A stretch of DNA of 64,000 nucleotides from Rhopalosiphum padi (GCF_020882245.1 NC_083597.1:57638152-57702151); one strand, 5' to 3'. Positions 1 to 13,900 are shown, numbered from the stretch's first letter. The notes: a model not told the origin generated them from the sequence alone. A program made the numbers and translations.

Positions 1-730
1 GTAGTGCAATGCAGAAGGTTAGGCAGTGATATAGGTTACACGTTATTTGTATACCCAAAAAAATATATTAACAAGGAATTAATTGATAATAATATTAGGG
101 TGAATAAGATGTATTCCAATAACTCAAACTAGTCACTGAATATTTAAAATATTATTTTAGTGACAGTAAAATCAAGGCATTATATCAATGACCCAGTGCT
201 TAGTAAACTTAATTTTTCACTTTTTGGATGACTATAATATCATCGTTCCCATTTTATGTCATATTACTCTATGATATAAATTAATACATTCTATAACAAT
301 CTCCTCCTCTCCTCTCGCTGATTATTAATTCCAAAGTCCAAAGACGTTATAATTTTCAAAACAATTAATAATTAATAATTATATTATTGAGTTAGTAGTT
401 CCTGCAAGGTAACTAATTTTTTACTGTAGCTCAGCGCGCAAATACCTAATTAAAAAATCATTTTATCATTTTAGCATTATGATTTTGGCAAATTTGAAGG
501 ATCGCACTCCTTACACTCATAAATATATATATTTGTTTAATTTTTCAATATTTTTTTCTTTCAAGTCAAAATGTGCATATTATTATAAGTGATACTATCA
601 CGTTGGCTGTAAGCCCTTTATATATATACAAGTATATATTACGCGTCCCGTAATAACGTGTAGCCATTGTAGTATAATATATTGTTTTTCGGCGACTATA
701 TATATATATGTGTGTGTACATAGGATTATA
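1..730. other. AT-rich noncoding stretch
   Basis: This stretch is AT-rich with stops in all frames at short intervals. It holds a short pyrimidine-rich run near 300-320 and a TA/TG microsatellite at 697-717. I see no gene, RNA or mobile element in it. Confidence 0.6.
697..717. repeat. Compound TA/TG microsatellite
   Basis: Six TA dinucleotides run directly into TG dinucleotides, giving a short alternating pyrimidine-purine tract. It lies just before a GC-richer patch. Confidence 0.85.
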
Positions 731-928
731 TTATAGGAAGAAGAGTATAATATTCATCGTAGTCTTCTCGCATTTCGGCTCGTCCAACACCACCACGACC
801 GTCCCCGCCGACTGACTTTCGAAACGACGCATAATTTTTTCAATCGAAAAGATTGCGTCGAATTCGGCCTGATATTCGAAAAAGGGGGCCCGTTCCCATA
901 TCTTTTTCCATCTAGCCACAAGATGCAT
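731..928 (-). CDS. Unrecognised 65-codon open frame, possibly an exon
   Basis: The minus strand is open for 65 codons from an ATG at 928 to a TAA at 731, inside a GC-richer patch. The predicted peptide mixes charged and aromatic residues (begins MHLVARWKKIWERAPFF, later VVVVLDEPKCEK) and is not low-complexity. The frame stays open further upstream to about 1024, but without another ATG. I see no signal peptide, membrane segment or known motif. It could be a short gene, one exon of a larger gene, or a chance opening in a GC-rich patch. No neighbouring gene helps decide. Composition is the only evidence for coding. Confidence 0.17.
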   Translation of the reverse strand: MHLVARWKKIWERAPFFEYQAEFDAIFSIEKIMRRFESQSAGTVVVVLDEPKCEKTTMNIILFFL

Positions 929-1029
929 AAACACAATACTACGACTGTAGCAATAATAATAATCGCATGAACCGCGTACGGTATATAAGAACTGCAGAAT
1001 ATTTCTCCCACGGGATGCACGCAATCAGC

Positions 1030-2420
1030 TCATAAGTATAATAATATACAACGAAAAACAATAACAACAACTACCTTGTCTATACATAATTTATAATACG
1101 CATTTTAATAACTCTGAAACAACTCGTTCGAATTTGGTGAATCATCCTGTATAATATAATGTACTACGCACGCACGTGTGACAGTCGCGACACGGGACGA
1201 AATCGCCCCGCGGTTCACATCGGAACAATGGCCGTTACATATAATAAATATAAGTGCGAGTCTATATGTATAACGTGCTCGTGTGCGTTCATTTTTGACG
1301 TATTCCGTTGACAAGTACGTGTATGTGTGTATTTGTATATAATATAAGCCCTCTATACATGTTTATGTACATTGTATGTATATGTATGTATGGGTATAGT
1401 GGGTATGATATTGCAAGTGCATATATCTCGCTTTCCCGCCACACCCGTCGCGCGTGTTCGTGTTTCACAACGAAAGTTTCCCATAGATCTGTCGCCAACT
1501 TGTCGTAAATACATAAATATAACAATAATTGTATTTTATAATAATATCGCGTTGTTCGTATATACGCATGTAGGCATACTGTATAAAATATAATATACTA
1601 CGTGTTTATACGAGTACCTATATACATATAAGCTATAGACGGTCAGGCAGTATAGGTATGTAGAAGATGATTGGCACGGTACTCCGTTACAATTAACATG
1701 CTAGTCGTGGCCGTCGTATATATTTTATAATATTATACACGGTGGCGAACAAATGCACATTTTTTTACCGTATGGTCGTAAAAAACAAATGAATAGACGA
1801 ACGATGCTTTTTGCCTGCCAATATCTAGCCGAAATATGATTGTTCTAGTCTATCGAAACTATATACGATATATCGTATCATACACCACGCGTAAATAGTG
1901 TGTTCCTAGATTGAGTCATTATATATATATATATATATATATTACTATTGTAGTGATATTCGTCGGGAAATCCTTGGTCAAGTATACTAGCCGACTACCA
2001 TAATGTCGACGATACAGATGATGTATGGTTCCTGAATGCCGCGTTAAGGAAAAAAAAGAAGTGTATAATAGAATAAATACATAATAGCTTTGCTAATCGC
2101 TGCACCGACGACGACACTCGCGCGTCCGTGACCAATGGCTTTTATAAATATTATACGTGTTTTCATTTTAATCGGAAAAAAAACATAATATACGTTATAC
2201 AGGTAAGCGTCTATTATATTATATGACATGTTATACGTCGCGAATGTGTGCGACGTTTATTTTTTAAATATTTATTTCCGAGACATTACACGTGCGCCAC
2301 TGTCGAATGGCGAATTAACGGTTCGGAAAAATTTTGTTCGTACTCCGCTGTTGCGGAAAGGTGGAGAGAGATATGATGGGAGGAGGAGAGTAGAATATGA
2401 GGGTTACCATTTATAGAACG
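1030..2420. other. AT-rich noncoding stretch with microsatellites
   Basis: It contains GTAT-type simple sequence around 1318-1395 and a pure AT run at 1920-1942. A small CpG-containing patch lies near 1430-1500. Short frames on both strands here are driven by simple sequence. No gene is recognised. Confidence 0.55.
1920..1942. repeat. (AT)n microsatellite
   Basis: This is an uninterrupted TA/AT dinucleotide run of 23 bp. Confidence 0.95.
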
Positions 2421-3330
2421 CGCAAGTGTAGGACGACAACGACGACGACGACGATCGGCGTGGGACGAATTACAGCACATCGCGTATAATATACACGTAT
2501 ATCGTATATTATAAAATTATGTATACGCCGCAAGTGGGCCGGACGACGGTGGAATCGTACGGCGGTCGGGCGTCGGACATTTCTCGAATGCATAATGCAT
2601 TTTTACGCGGTCGTTTTTTCGGAAAACCGGCGACAAAGACACGATATTATATTATTATATCTTGCGCTGCACCGGGCATTGTTCGATTGTTGTCGGATAT
2701 TTTTCGAATCGAACACGACCACTGCCGGACGATTCTTCAGAGTCGTAAAAATCGTTGTCACGACGATAATATTTTAAAGAATATTATAACGTGGTGCGCT
2801 CAGCGCGCATACCGAATACCTGGTATATACGAGTGCATCTATATTATAATATTATATTGCCGTTTGGACGACGATAGTTTCGTCGGCGAGATAACTTTAT
2901 AATTGTATCCTAAGAGATTTCGATTTGCACATTATTATTAATGTGCCGCGTTTTCTGTATATTGTGTAACCACACATCAGGTCTCTGTTGGCGCCAAGCG
3001 TGTTTGGTGTTCGCCGAGTTAATGTATTATAATATCCGAATATGCCGTTATTATAATATAATATAGGCGCGTTTCGTACGGAATCGGACTCGGATGACCC
3101 GTCGTCGTCGCCCACCAGTATTAACGTCCGTCGTTGGATTAGTATTATTATATTATGGTATATTAACGCGCGTCCTCATCATATTTGATCCTACGCGATT
3201 TTCCGCAGCCGGGTGAACGCACTCCAGATGCCAAAACATACACATCACTTTAAAAAACAAAAATAATAATCCCGGTACGGCTTTGCGGGTGTCAGACTTC
3301 GGACGCCTTTACGGACTAATACCTACAGAC
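2421..3330. other. CpG-rich patch with (GAC)n tract
   Basis: The stretch is clearly richer in G, C and CpG than its surroundings, with a GAC trinucleotide run at about 2432-2453. A plus-strand frame of 127 codons (2519-2902) has no recognisable domain. On the plus strand 3065-3145 is open with a Ser/Asp-rich stretch, and the same segment is also open on the minus strand, so coding direction cannot be read. It may be a regulatory element or a first-exon/promoter region of a gene lying outside the window. Confidence 0.35.
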
Positions 3331-5090
3331 ATTGATTTCGACTGCGACCCCAAAAACGACTACCCGCAGTTATGATACATGCCATAATAGAAAATGGTCG
3401 GGGTTCTAAATAAACGGAAACGCATCACACTATTTATATTAGCGCCCTATGTGATGTTTTGAGTCTCCGCTGTGCAGAAAACCGCACATTTATAGAACCT
3501 TGAATTCGGAAATCTCGCGCGTGGGTAGCTCCAAAATAATATGTCAATGTCGGGAAACCGGTGTGTTATACGAGATTTTGCAACTTCCCAGACAGAATAG
3601 AATAATGACAAAATGCCGTAATAAATATTTTTAGAGTGTGCTCAGTCGTCGTGGGCTGTTGTAACCATACGCTCCGTCGTATATTATTATAATATTACAC
3701 CCATATAATAAATGGTCGTTAAAACCCTCCTCAGTCTGCGGCAACTCCGTATACGCAAGCGTGCAAATTAATCGATAAACCTCTTAGGTACAAGTAATTT
3801 TTTCCTGAAATTACATCTTTTGCCCATGTGCCTTACGACTAACATTTCGTTTCTTACGTGTAAGGTGTGTAAATACAGAATATAACAATGATATAAACAA
3901 CAAATTACTTTTTTTTTTAAATAATATTGCATACAGTAAATGTGACTATTAACAACTTAAACAGATAAATCTAAATTAACAAGTTTATTTTTATTTTAAC
4001 TTTTTAATTCAGTTAAGTTTCAATTATAATACCTGTTTTTTTCAGTTTATTTGAAAATAATAATATCTATTAAATAAAATTATGATTATATTAATATTTA
4101 TTATAATTGCTTATAAAAGATTCTCAAAGAATCGAAGAGTCTCAAAAAATGATAGTATTGCTGCAGTGAGAGAAACGTGACACGATCAATCAAACGTGAA
4201 CCGACCATTAGATGATATAATTAATATGGTCCCGAGTAAGCATTTTATTGTGGGTGCGTATAGTGGGTGTTGGCCGAAGGTGAAGCGTCCATGCCATAAA
4301 ATGTGACGATAATGGCGCTCGAAACAACTGTTTATTTTCATAAAATAATCGTAATAATTTTACTTTAGGATTTTAATCATAATTAACGCAATTATTAAGA
4401 CAATACCATTCGGAGTTTGAAACCATATATAAACATGTATTATAGTACATTACATATATATATTATATGACAGCTATTTTTTTGGTCAATAGGTATTGTG
4501 AAATGACACCGTTAAAAATATTTCGGTTTTACCATATAAATCCAGAATTTACGATCTTCTTATAGGCACTAATATAATCCTAAATTTCATTGGGACCACG
4601 TGTGATTGATCAACTTCCATGATATTTATATATATATATTATATACATGGGTCGTATAGAATAAGAGGTACCAGGTTTGGTTTAATCCGGGGAACAATTT
4701 CTAAAAAAATAAAAACTGGTTTGCGGCGTGACTCGCGACAGTTGTTTTACATAATATCGATAACTACCTATGCCGGCATTATAATACGCTTAGATATATT
4801 TACCATGCATGTAAGAAATTTCTAAAGTAAAAACATCCCAGTGAAGTATACACAAATATAAATATTTAGAGTATTTTATGATTAAAATAATCTACAGATT
4901 TGAAATATTACACGATTATTGTACTAGAATAATATTGAACGGAGAAAGTACAATAAGTTTTAGTCGGGTTACTAAAAAAAAGCACGTGGAACGTAAAAGT
5001 AATATACTAATTTTGCATATTATTATTGTTATATTTGTATCATATATTCATATACGTTCGATTAAAAAACAAACAACACGACGTTCTCGT
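3331..5090. other. AT-rich noncoding stretch
   Basis: The stretch is mostly AT-rich. CpG-containing patches lie near 3440-3560 and 3640-3760, and one of medium GC at 4140-4330. I see no recognisable gene, RNA or transposon. Confidence 0.5.
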
Positions 5091-5211
5091 AACCTAACCT
5101 AATGAATGATATCTCGAAAAGCTCCGTGTATGGAGATGGGGTTTACGTTGTAAAGTTTGTAAAACAAATACGATACATCCACTGTGGCACAGCAAATATG
5201 ATGTGATTTCG

Positions 5212-5340
5212 ATGAAATTAAATAAAATAATTTTGCAGTGCGGACCTGAGGCGACGAACGGCAAAATATCATTGCAACAGTTTTCACCGACAGCACTCGT
5301 TCGTCAAATCTCGAGCGGAAGAGAAAGTCGAAAGCTATAA
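5212..5340 (+). CDS. Unrecognised 42-codon open frame, possibly a terminal exon
   Basis: An ATG at 5212 opens a frame that ends at the TAA at 5338-5340. From 5239 the composition changes abruptly from AT-rich to mixed codons, directly after TTTTGCAG, which resembles a 3' splice site. The part after it (CGPEATNGKISLQQFSPTAL and onward, 33 residues) is polar with no repeats. It could be a terminal exon, a small ORF, or chance. The overlapping minus strand (5099-5296) is also open, which weakens the case. I recognise no family. Confidence 0.17.
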   Translation: MKLNKIILQCGPEATNGKISLQQFSPTALVRQISSGRESRKL

Positions 5341-8300
5341 TATTAATATATGTATTCGACGATACGCACTCATATTCTATATAAATTATAAATATATATA
5401 ATTTGTGTATGTGTGTGTGTGTGTAAATAATAATAATAATAATAATATTATTAATATATGTTGAACGCTACGATACATTTCTATATCTATATGCCTATAA
5501 AAGACAATGATCATGCTTGCTCTGAGTTTTGAAACTGTTTTACTATCATATTTATAAATGTAAACTGATGACTGATGGTGGTACAAAATTCTATTTTTTA
5601 TACATTTTAATCCAACAAGAATAATTTTTAAGGTAATATACTTTACATAATATGTAGGTACTATAATATGCCTATATACCCATTATGAAATGAATAGTAT
5701 CAATTTACAATGTAAAAGGGAAGTATTCATTTGAAAAAAATAAGTTCGTGTCACGTGTCACTACAGAACAACACTCCTTAAATAGTACAAGAAATCTAAA
5801 TACTTGAAAATACGGTATTTAAAAATATATTATGTACTTTAAAACAGTAAAATCATAATTTGAATAAATGTGCATAATAATTAAAAGACAAAACGGAAGC
5901 GAGCACATGCTTGACGAATCACCCTGCAGTAGTACCTATACAATATATATAGGTATACGGTTTAAATACGAACGCGCTTGTTTTGTGATGGAGGGCAATA
6001 ATCGTCGGGAAAAATATACAATTAATATTTTGTTGAATGCTCCGCGGAAAAAAAAATTATGATAATAATAAAAACATTTCGTTATTATAATATTATACGA
6101 ACTGGATGACTCGCAGTTTGATCAGACGAATTTCCCGACTCTACACGCGTATACACACACATAACTGATTATTATTCACGACAGATTCCACGCGTGTAAT
6201 TCGGTTTTCCGACCTCTTCCCTTATCCAAACACACCGCAACTACAACATATGTGTCGTGTTCGCGGGACGTGCGTGAACCGCGTTTTTTATACCTATGGC
6301 AACCTTGACTCGATTAGCACACGGTTTTTTTCCCCATTCTTGTCTTGTTTGCGTTCTTAACAAGACCATCGGTTACTCTTTTTTTCTTGATACGTATTTT
6401 GTACATAAAATAATACGATATACTCTTTCTTTCCACACGCTCACACTATCGGTTTTTTTTTTCGTTCCTTCCGTCGCGTATCGCTTTTTAAACACTACGA
6501 GAGTCCATACGGGTTGGCGAAAACGACAGACCCGATAATGAGACAACGGAAACCCGCATTGTTATACGCGCACGTCGCGCGCGGTCTACGCTTCGTTCCG
6601 GGGTACGATGACCACACGTGACAATGATGTCAAAAACTGTATCTTCTTTTAGCACGTGAACAATCAATATAGGTTGTATAAAAACCTATACAGTCGTTTT
6701 ATCATACATCTATATCGTTATATTATTATGACATGTACCTACTACATAGTATTTTAACTAGCAAAATAATTAAATACTTATATAATTTATTATATGGCCG
6801 TCATCGTGAAAAACGCCACCACCTCCGCCAAAGCTATAGCTGTATTTTTAACTTTACTAACTTTGCATATAAGCGATATTTCCGAAGATATATCATCGGA
6901 TGTTGCGTAGTGCCAGGAAAGAATATAATATATAGGTAGGTACGTATAATAATAATACACCATACACTGCACCAGACGACGTTTTATCATCCACTGCTCT
7001 GAATAATAATTAATCGTATTCGTGCGCAATACGGTACGCTATACAATATTACTTTACGTAGACATATTATATTTTATATGTACGTTTATAAATGTATATT
7101 ATATTATATGCGGCGATTGTTTTCGGGGTTTTGTGCACAAGTGTGGGAACGGAGGACATATCGCGTTCACGACGCACGTATCGTGGCCGAGCAACGTCAT
7201 GTGTACGGTGTAACATACCTATGCTATATGGGTACGCCTAGCAATAGATATACGTATAAGTACGTGATTTGGGACCCGAGAAGCGACTGTGATCGGAATA
7301 ATATCGAACCGGAAAGTTTACCGTAATATAATCCCCATCATGATACTGCTGCGTTAGAAGTCTCTCTCCGCTATAAGTTAGGAATAATATTTTAATATGA
7401 CGTGTGTATACCTCACTATGCTAGACGGTCTGAGAATTTTAAAATCAAAACGTATATTATAACGTGTATAGGTTAGGTATATATGGTTTATGTGCGATAC
7501 ACTCCATGACTATACAGCGGTGTATAGCTGCTTTCTATAAACGAACGCGTCCGTAAACGATTCGAATGACTTCTGTTCTTTACATAATTATAATATTATA
7601 CTGCACGTCACGGTAACCATTGACGCCAAAATAATAATTGTGTTTTTTCCACCAATACGTCGCCTCCCAGATCGACAAAATCGATCGGAATGCATTTATG
7701 GTATATACCTATTACTATTAAATATTATGAGTACTAATCGACTATAATATACCTCTACGTTCGACGAGCGGATACGAAATGTGAAGACCGAAGGACGTCT
7801 AGTCACTTAACTGACTGCACACGAATATCGTCGTCTGATATTATTATCGAAAACGATGGCACTTTTAATACGGTGAAGGGGGCATGACATTATAGACGAT
7901 TATTTAGTGACTTTTTTTATACGTCAAAAACTATAAAAACAATTTCAATCCAACCAACCTCATTGCCATTATTTTCTATGTAATTATGTTTAGCCAATTA
8001 CTTTATGTATATGTACGCACCATTGAACTATACACAACCAATCTCGGGAGTAATAATACTAATAATAGTTAAATCAATGTCGATCACTTGATGTTGTACT
8101 TGAAATTAGCTCAATAATCGGCTAGCCGTAACCAATGTGTCCATCTCAATGTTTTCGGTTACCTTGAAGCGAGTTACATAGTTAATTGAATAATTCATTT
8201 AAACAAATAGGCGGTGTCATAAATGCCACAGTGTATTGTGAACTTTAATCATTAATAAAAGCTCTGTGCACGTATTACATTGAGAATTATTGATTCTTGA

Positions 8301-9420
8301 TCGTGTTTCTTAAATAAAGCTATACTGTTGTCAAAATTAATTCATACTATGATATTATTGGAACTCAAGTATACAAATAATTAAGCATGTATATTGTATG
8401 GCTTAATACAAAATTGTTTCGTAAATAAATTCAAATATTCTCTTTAATGTTTGCGAATATTATGTGATTATATCTCTTGAGTCGTAAAAATATTTACTAT
8501 AGCATTTTATAAATTTAATAATTAAAATAAATTAATGTATTTATATTTATTTATAATCTTGAAATAATAATTAATTTTAAAAGAACCTATAATATAATAA
8601 CCTTGTAAAATTATATTTAGATGTAGGTATTATGTACAATTCTCAGGTTGAAAAAAATTGTAACAATTAATTAACTTTTAAAGACGATAATAATGATAAT
8701 TAGTGTTCATAAAAATGTTATATACATATAATTTATTACGGCATTCAAGAACATGTTTTACTTGCCCCTTATAATATAGTGGTTTTATGCCACTTGTAAA
8801 AAACACTTCGATTCGATACGATTAACAATATGGTATGTACAAACAATATTCAGACAAATTATTGTCGTTATAATTTATTTTCAACAAATAAACGTAGGCA
8901 GTTCGGCAGACGAAATAGGCTATACATAATATTTGAACGGTACACTACAAGTGTGTGCATTTGGCCTAGAATACGATTGAACTCGGATCGTCGGACGGGT
9001 GTCACGAAATAATATTTTGATGATTGTGTGTAAAAAAACGATTAGGTACGCCTTAATTGCATTTTAAACGTTGTTTTGTTATAATCGAATTAAATGTTTA
9101 ATAGTATGCGAAATGTTTTGATCGAGAGACAAAACGCACGCCGAGACATGCACTACGGGAGATCATTGTGCCTAGGCTTTAATATTATAATAAATCCCCG
9201 GCAACGTAAAGATACGGGTTTGAGTTCAACACAAAGTACGCGGCGTTGTTCGGGAAATAATAAAATCTAACGAAAAAATGTTCAAAATGAAAATATTTCG
9301 TACTCGGCGAGACCGCATCTGTTTATTTATATATTTGTTTGTTTTTGTGTTTTTGGAAAGCTGTGCATGACTACATAGTTGTTGTATAAAACTAACTGTA
9401 GTGCGACTGTCGTATTATTT
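5341..9420. other. Mostly AT-rich noncoding stretch
   Basis: It holds a TG/AAT compound microsatellite at 5405-5448. A CpG-containing patch at 6120-6640 and another at 7120-7330 each carry short open frames without recognisable domains. The rest is AT-rich with frequent stops. No RNA gene or mobile element is seen. Confidence 0.5.
5405..5448. repeat. Compound (TG)n-(AAT)n microsatellite
   Basis: A TG run to 5424 is followed directly by an AAT trinucleotide run. Confidence 0.92.
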
Positions 9421-9426
9421 TTATAT

Positions 9427-9448
9427 TATATATATATATATATATATA
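9427..9448. repeat. (TA)11 microsatellite
   Basis: This is an uninterrupted TA run of 22 bp. Confidence 0.95.
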
Positions 9449-10188
9449 GGTTTATATACACTGTATGTTCAATAAAAGTAAAAATACGAGCCTTGAGGCG
9501 TTGATTAAGTTATACTCAACAACTGTACAGAAACACTACAGTTACGTTCACTATACGCGAGTAATCGAAAAAATAAAACCACCGGTTTCCTATAAGTAAT
9601 AACATAAAAGTATAAAACGTTAACCCATAAATTACACTGTGCCGTATTAATTGCATCATAAATATTATTTTACGTTGAAAACATTTAAACAGTTAATCTC
9701 ACCAAATGTACCTAATCCGATAACAAATATTGATTTATTTAATGCATTACTATCATTTTTTTTTTCATTTTATATATAAAAAAAAAAGTATGAAGTTATT
9801 AAATAATATTTAATCTAGTTTTATGTAATATTATTACTAGAAAATATTTTATTATTATTATTTATCTTTATATTATGTGGAACCCAGGAAATCACAGTCC
9901 ATTCATCGTGTGAAGATTTATATATATTACATTCAAAAACTTTGTAATCGCGTCTACAATGTTATTTTAATAAAAAGAAAAACCCGTTATCACATAATCT
10001 TATAATGATGAAAAATTAGAAATCCGTTAAAAAATGTTGGTTCCCACAGCAAGTAATTAATAATTTGCAGCCCTTGTAATAATGCGACATTAAAGTTATT
10101 GCTAAATCCCTAACTTTTTAAATAGAAGTTAATTAAACATAATTTAAAATTATACCCATGTATATAGTATAGTATTTCAAGTTTTTAA
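9449..10188. other. AT-rich noncoding stretch
   Basis: The stretch is AT-rich with homopolymer A and T runs near 9756-9787. Nothing is recognised. Confidence 0.55.
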
Positions 10189-10228
10189 ATGGAATACCTA
10201 TTGTTGAAAAAATTTGTTTTGTTCTTAG

Positions 10229-10389
10229 GTGGAAAAGGCCGCGTCAAAAAGCAGTGCAAAGAGCTGCGCGATTATAAGACAAAAACACTGACATATAAAT
10301 ATATAAGTACATCATTTTTTAAACGTACAATCAAAAGCCTTATCGAGAAGGGCACATTATCCCTTCATCCCTATCATGGCTACAACTAA
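10229..10389 (+). CDS. Candidate terminal exon, unrecognised product
   Basis: TTTGTTTTGTTCTTAG at 10213-10228 is a good match to a 3' splice site, with a T-rich tract followed by AG. Composition switches to G/C-containing codons directly after it. The open frame continues to the TAA at 10387-10389 and reads GKGRVKKQCKELRDYKTKT and onward, a basic, lysine-rich peptide. The same frame is open upstream to an ATG at 10189, so an unspliced 66-codon ORF is equally possible. No domain is recognised and no paired donor can be assigned from the window. A chance splice-like signal is a real alternative. Confidence 0.2.
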
Positions 10390-10714
10390 AAATAATGATA
10401 TATATGATTGTAAGACGATTATAGTTATTTTCTGGACGGACTCACCGATTAGATTGTAAGTGTAATGAAATCCGTTGGACTGTGTGCTAGGTATATATAG
10501 CCGAATTCCAAGTATGAAGTTTTCTGTAGAAGGCCCTTTAGAACGATTTTTCGCCTCAAAAAATTTTACTATTAAAACGAACTTAAAAAAAAATTAAAAC
10601 GCGCGGCGAAACAAGACGCAGTATTATAACAATATTATTTAAAACAAATGACGAAAATAATATTTTTACTCGATTACAATAATTATAATATTATTATACG
10701 AAAAACAAAACACA

Positions 10715-10985
10715 CGTGGGTAAAACAACGCAGGCGGCGGATACGACGGCTACGGCGGCGTTCGGCGGCGGCGACGACGACCGGAGAGAGTTGCGAACGC
10801 GACTGAACGGGATGGCACGACCACCACTTCTGAATTCTGATCGGCGGCGGCGGCCGGTGTAATACACTCTTACACAACTTTCCTATGTAGCGCCATCAGC
10901 TGCTGCTGCGGCGGCGGCGACGTGCCCACCACCACCATTGCCACTGACTGGTTTCATCGTCACTGCCACCCCACCCCCCGTCAAT
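10715..10985. promoter_or_regulatory. GC- and CpG-rich island with trinucleotide tracts
   Basis: This is the most GC-rich segment in the first 40 kb, with repeated CGG/GGC, CTG and CCA trinucleotides. All three plus frames are open for long stretches around 10870-10990. The minus strand carries two overlapping short ATG frames, one giving an alanine run and one a Pro/Gln-rich start. It resembles the promoter and 5' leader of a developmental gene, but no transcript direction can be fixed. The minus strand also has a good donor-like CG|GTGAGT at about 10435-10446. The functional call is inference. Confidence 0.3.
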
Positions 10986-10999
10986 ATAGACGACAATCT

Positions 11000-13900
11000 C
11001 TAAAATAAATAGCTACGTTCGCGTATTACGATAATAGTAATAATAATATTATTATTATTCTTTAGGTATCTATGCGTGGTTGGTAATTTTTTTCGCATTT
11101 GTTGTCACACAAGCGTGTGTTTGGTTGTCTACTCTGAACGCCGGACTTTTTGCGAGTGAAAAAAATTAAAACGATACAATTCGTTTTTATATACTGAGAC
11201 TATATTATTAGAACGATACATTGCGGGTGCTTAAGATTAGTCGATAAATCAAAAGTACTTAGTGCTGATAAATTTTTTTCATAACCCATCATTCACAAAA
11301 ATTTATAAATTTTATTTATTTTTAATAAAAAAAACAAGAAAGTTTATCGTGATGGCAGTGTTAATATATAATTATAAATCAATTTTCATCTATAATCGAT
11401 AAATGTACAAATAAATCTATAATATTAAAATTGATGAATTGAACTAAAACATTTTTATTTTTATAATGTTCGATGGTAATGCATATTAAAAGCGGAAATG
11501 ATTGTAGAGTTACCGTTATTTAAAAAAAATATATATTCCAACTGTTCGCTAGTATTTCACAAACATTACCAATTTCCCTATCGTTTGCACAGTGTAAAGT
11601 ATATATTTATATATACTATAATGATCATTATTATTATTATTGCGTTCTCACGGTCGAAATTTAACAATAAATTGCTTTTTTCCATCCAACACTAGTTTGA
11701 ACGAGTTATAAAACAATTATTATGCACATAGCGTGGAATTTCGGCAACAACAAGTAACTAAAAGAAATTCGTACGATATTGGTTTCACAACAATCCAATC
11801 ATATTATTATCAAAGAAATATTCTCTTTTTAGTCACAAATAAACTATTAAAAATGATCAATATTAACATTATACATACGTTATGCAATTATTATAAATTT
11901 ACGTCAAATGTACGCACATTATCATTAGATATTAATATTCATTATTTCACTTGGAAAAATTACCTATTATAACTATGTAAAGTATAATTAATTATGAAGA
12001 TATGTGTTTGTCTTTATATCCGAGTCAAGAAATAAAGGCAAGTTAAAATAATATACCATGAGAGGAATAAACCAGCTATATTTTTAAGACAGTAGCTAGG
12101 GCGTAATAACACGTAGCATTGTTTTATTTGGGTGGTTTATTTTTAATTTATCTTCGGTTAAACGGCGAAACTAGTAATGACATTATTCAAATTATATGCG
12201 AATTCACTATTTTCGTTGTGATTATTACAATATTTCTTTATGGAGAAATAATTTCACCGAAAAAAATACCAGTACAATATTTAAATATCCATTTTAGATA
12301 TGCACTTTGTACGTACGTCAGATTTATGATACTTAAAATTTAATAATTACATGTAATAAACTGATTAAAAAAGTAAATAAATAAATAAGCGCTGAACATT
12401 CCTGAATATATTATTAGTAACTATTATGTATTATGATACGTTGTCTATGTTGAACATTGTTGATTACATATTATGCAACAGTTTGAATAAATATAAAATA
12501 TAGGTACAGTATATAGGCGGAACTCCATACACTCAAGAGTCAAGAGTAAAGAATTCGGCACGGTCGATAAATATATGCATTAAATTGTGATTTGTTTAGT
12601 GCTTATATGTACCTATATAAGTACTGTGCATATTATATACATACGCACGCGTGTGTGAGTATGTGTATACGCGTATTTACAGAAAGCTGTTGTGAACATT
12701 ATTGTTAATCACCTAGTCGTAAATTATGTTTAGATTTTAATTGTAAAGAATCCTCATCCTAAAAAGTATAAAACAACGATTTTGTCAACAAACCCATAAA
12801 CCACACACTTTTAACGATACGTCCAAACGACAATTCAAAACAAAAAAAAACGAACCGCGCGCTGTATAATTATGCTAATATATTATATAAATTAGCAGAC
12901 TGCACGATGATATATTTTACAAGAGAGCAAAAATATTCGATTTTTTCCCGTAAGCCGCCGGCCTTCGACTAAATGGCACGTAAGTCAAAATCCAATAAAA
13001 AAAATACGATATTTATATTATATTAAACATATTCCATGGTTTCAAAATCGTCATTAAAATATTGTAGTAATATTATCACATCCTTTTCGTTTAGACGGTC
13101 GATCAGGTCTTACTGCGGAATCGGCCAATGTTATTGAAGTCTTGCTAACAACTCTGCTTAATAAAAACCAAGCACACTAGTGCGATCGACGAGGTGTGTC
13201 AGATCGGTCAGACACCTATACTTCATAATGGTTTATTTAATAACACATATTATCTGGTCCTCTTAATTAGTCCGATCGTTTGCAGATAATACGAATGCAT
13301 TACGCCACGTTAATACGTTATGAAGTATGAACGATAATAATAATTATAATAATAATATCGTATGGCTGGGAATGAATATTTTCATATGATATTACAGAGA
13401 TTAAAATTAAAACAAACTAGTATTTTTGTACACGTCAGAATATCAAATCTCAAACGATGGTATTTGTACAAACGTTTTCTATACTTGGTACACTATTTTA
13501 TATACGATGTAATCGCAACACATATAACAACGATAATATTATATACTCTTTGAACTTGCATAACTCCATTTGTTTTCAGTCAACTCACATGTGTATAATC
13601 AAACGCACGACTATCGCATATTATAATGTCACATATGAGCAATTTATACTAACTCTTATAGTGAAATGTGCAAAACGACGAAGAATAAAAAAAATCCGGT
13701 TTATAAAATCAATACATTCATCGTTGCGTTAAGAATCTAAAATCATATGAAATAATATACAATTTAACTATATAATATAAAAATATAATATATTATGTAT
13801 GATGTATATATTATATTATTATACATTTATAAATGTATTCTTGCTTGGTTTATTGTTAAAAAAAACAAGTTTGAATAATAATAATTGTATAATAGGTCTC

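Noticed and set aside
2291..2300. CGCCACTG as a possible right end of a CAGTGGCG element
   Set aside because: No left end occurs upstream in the window.
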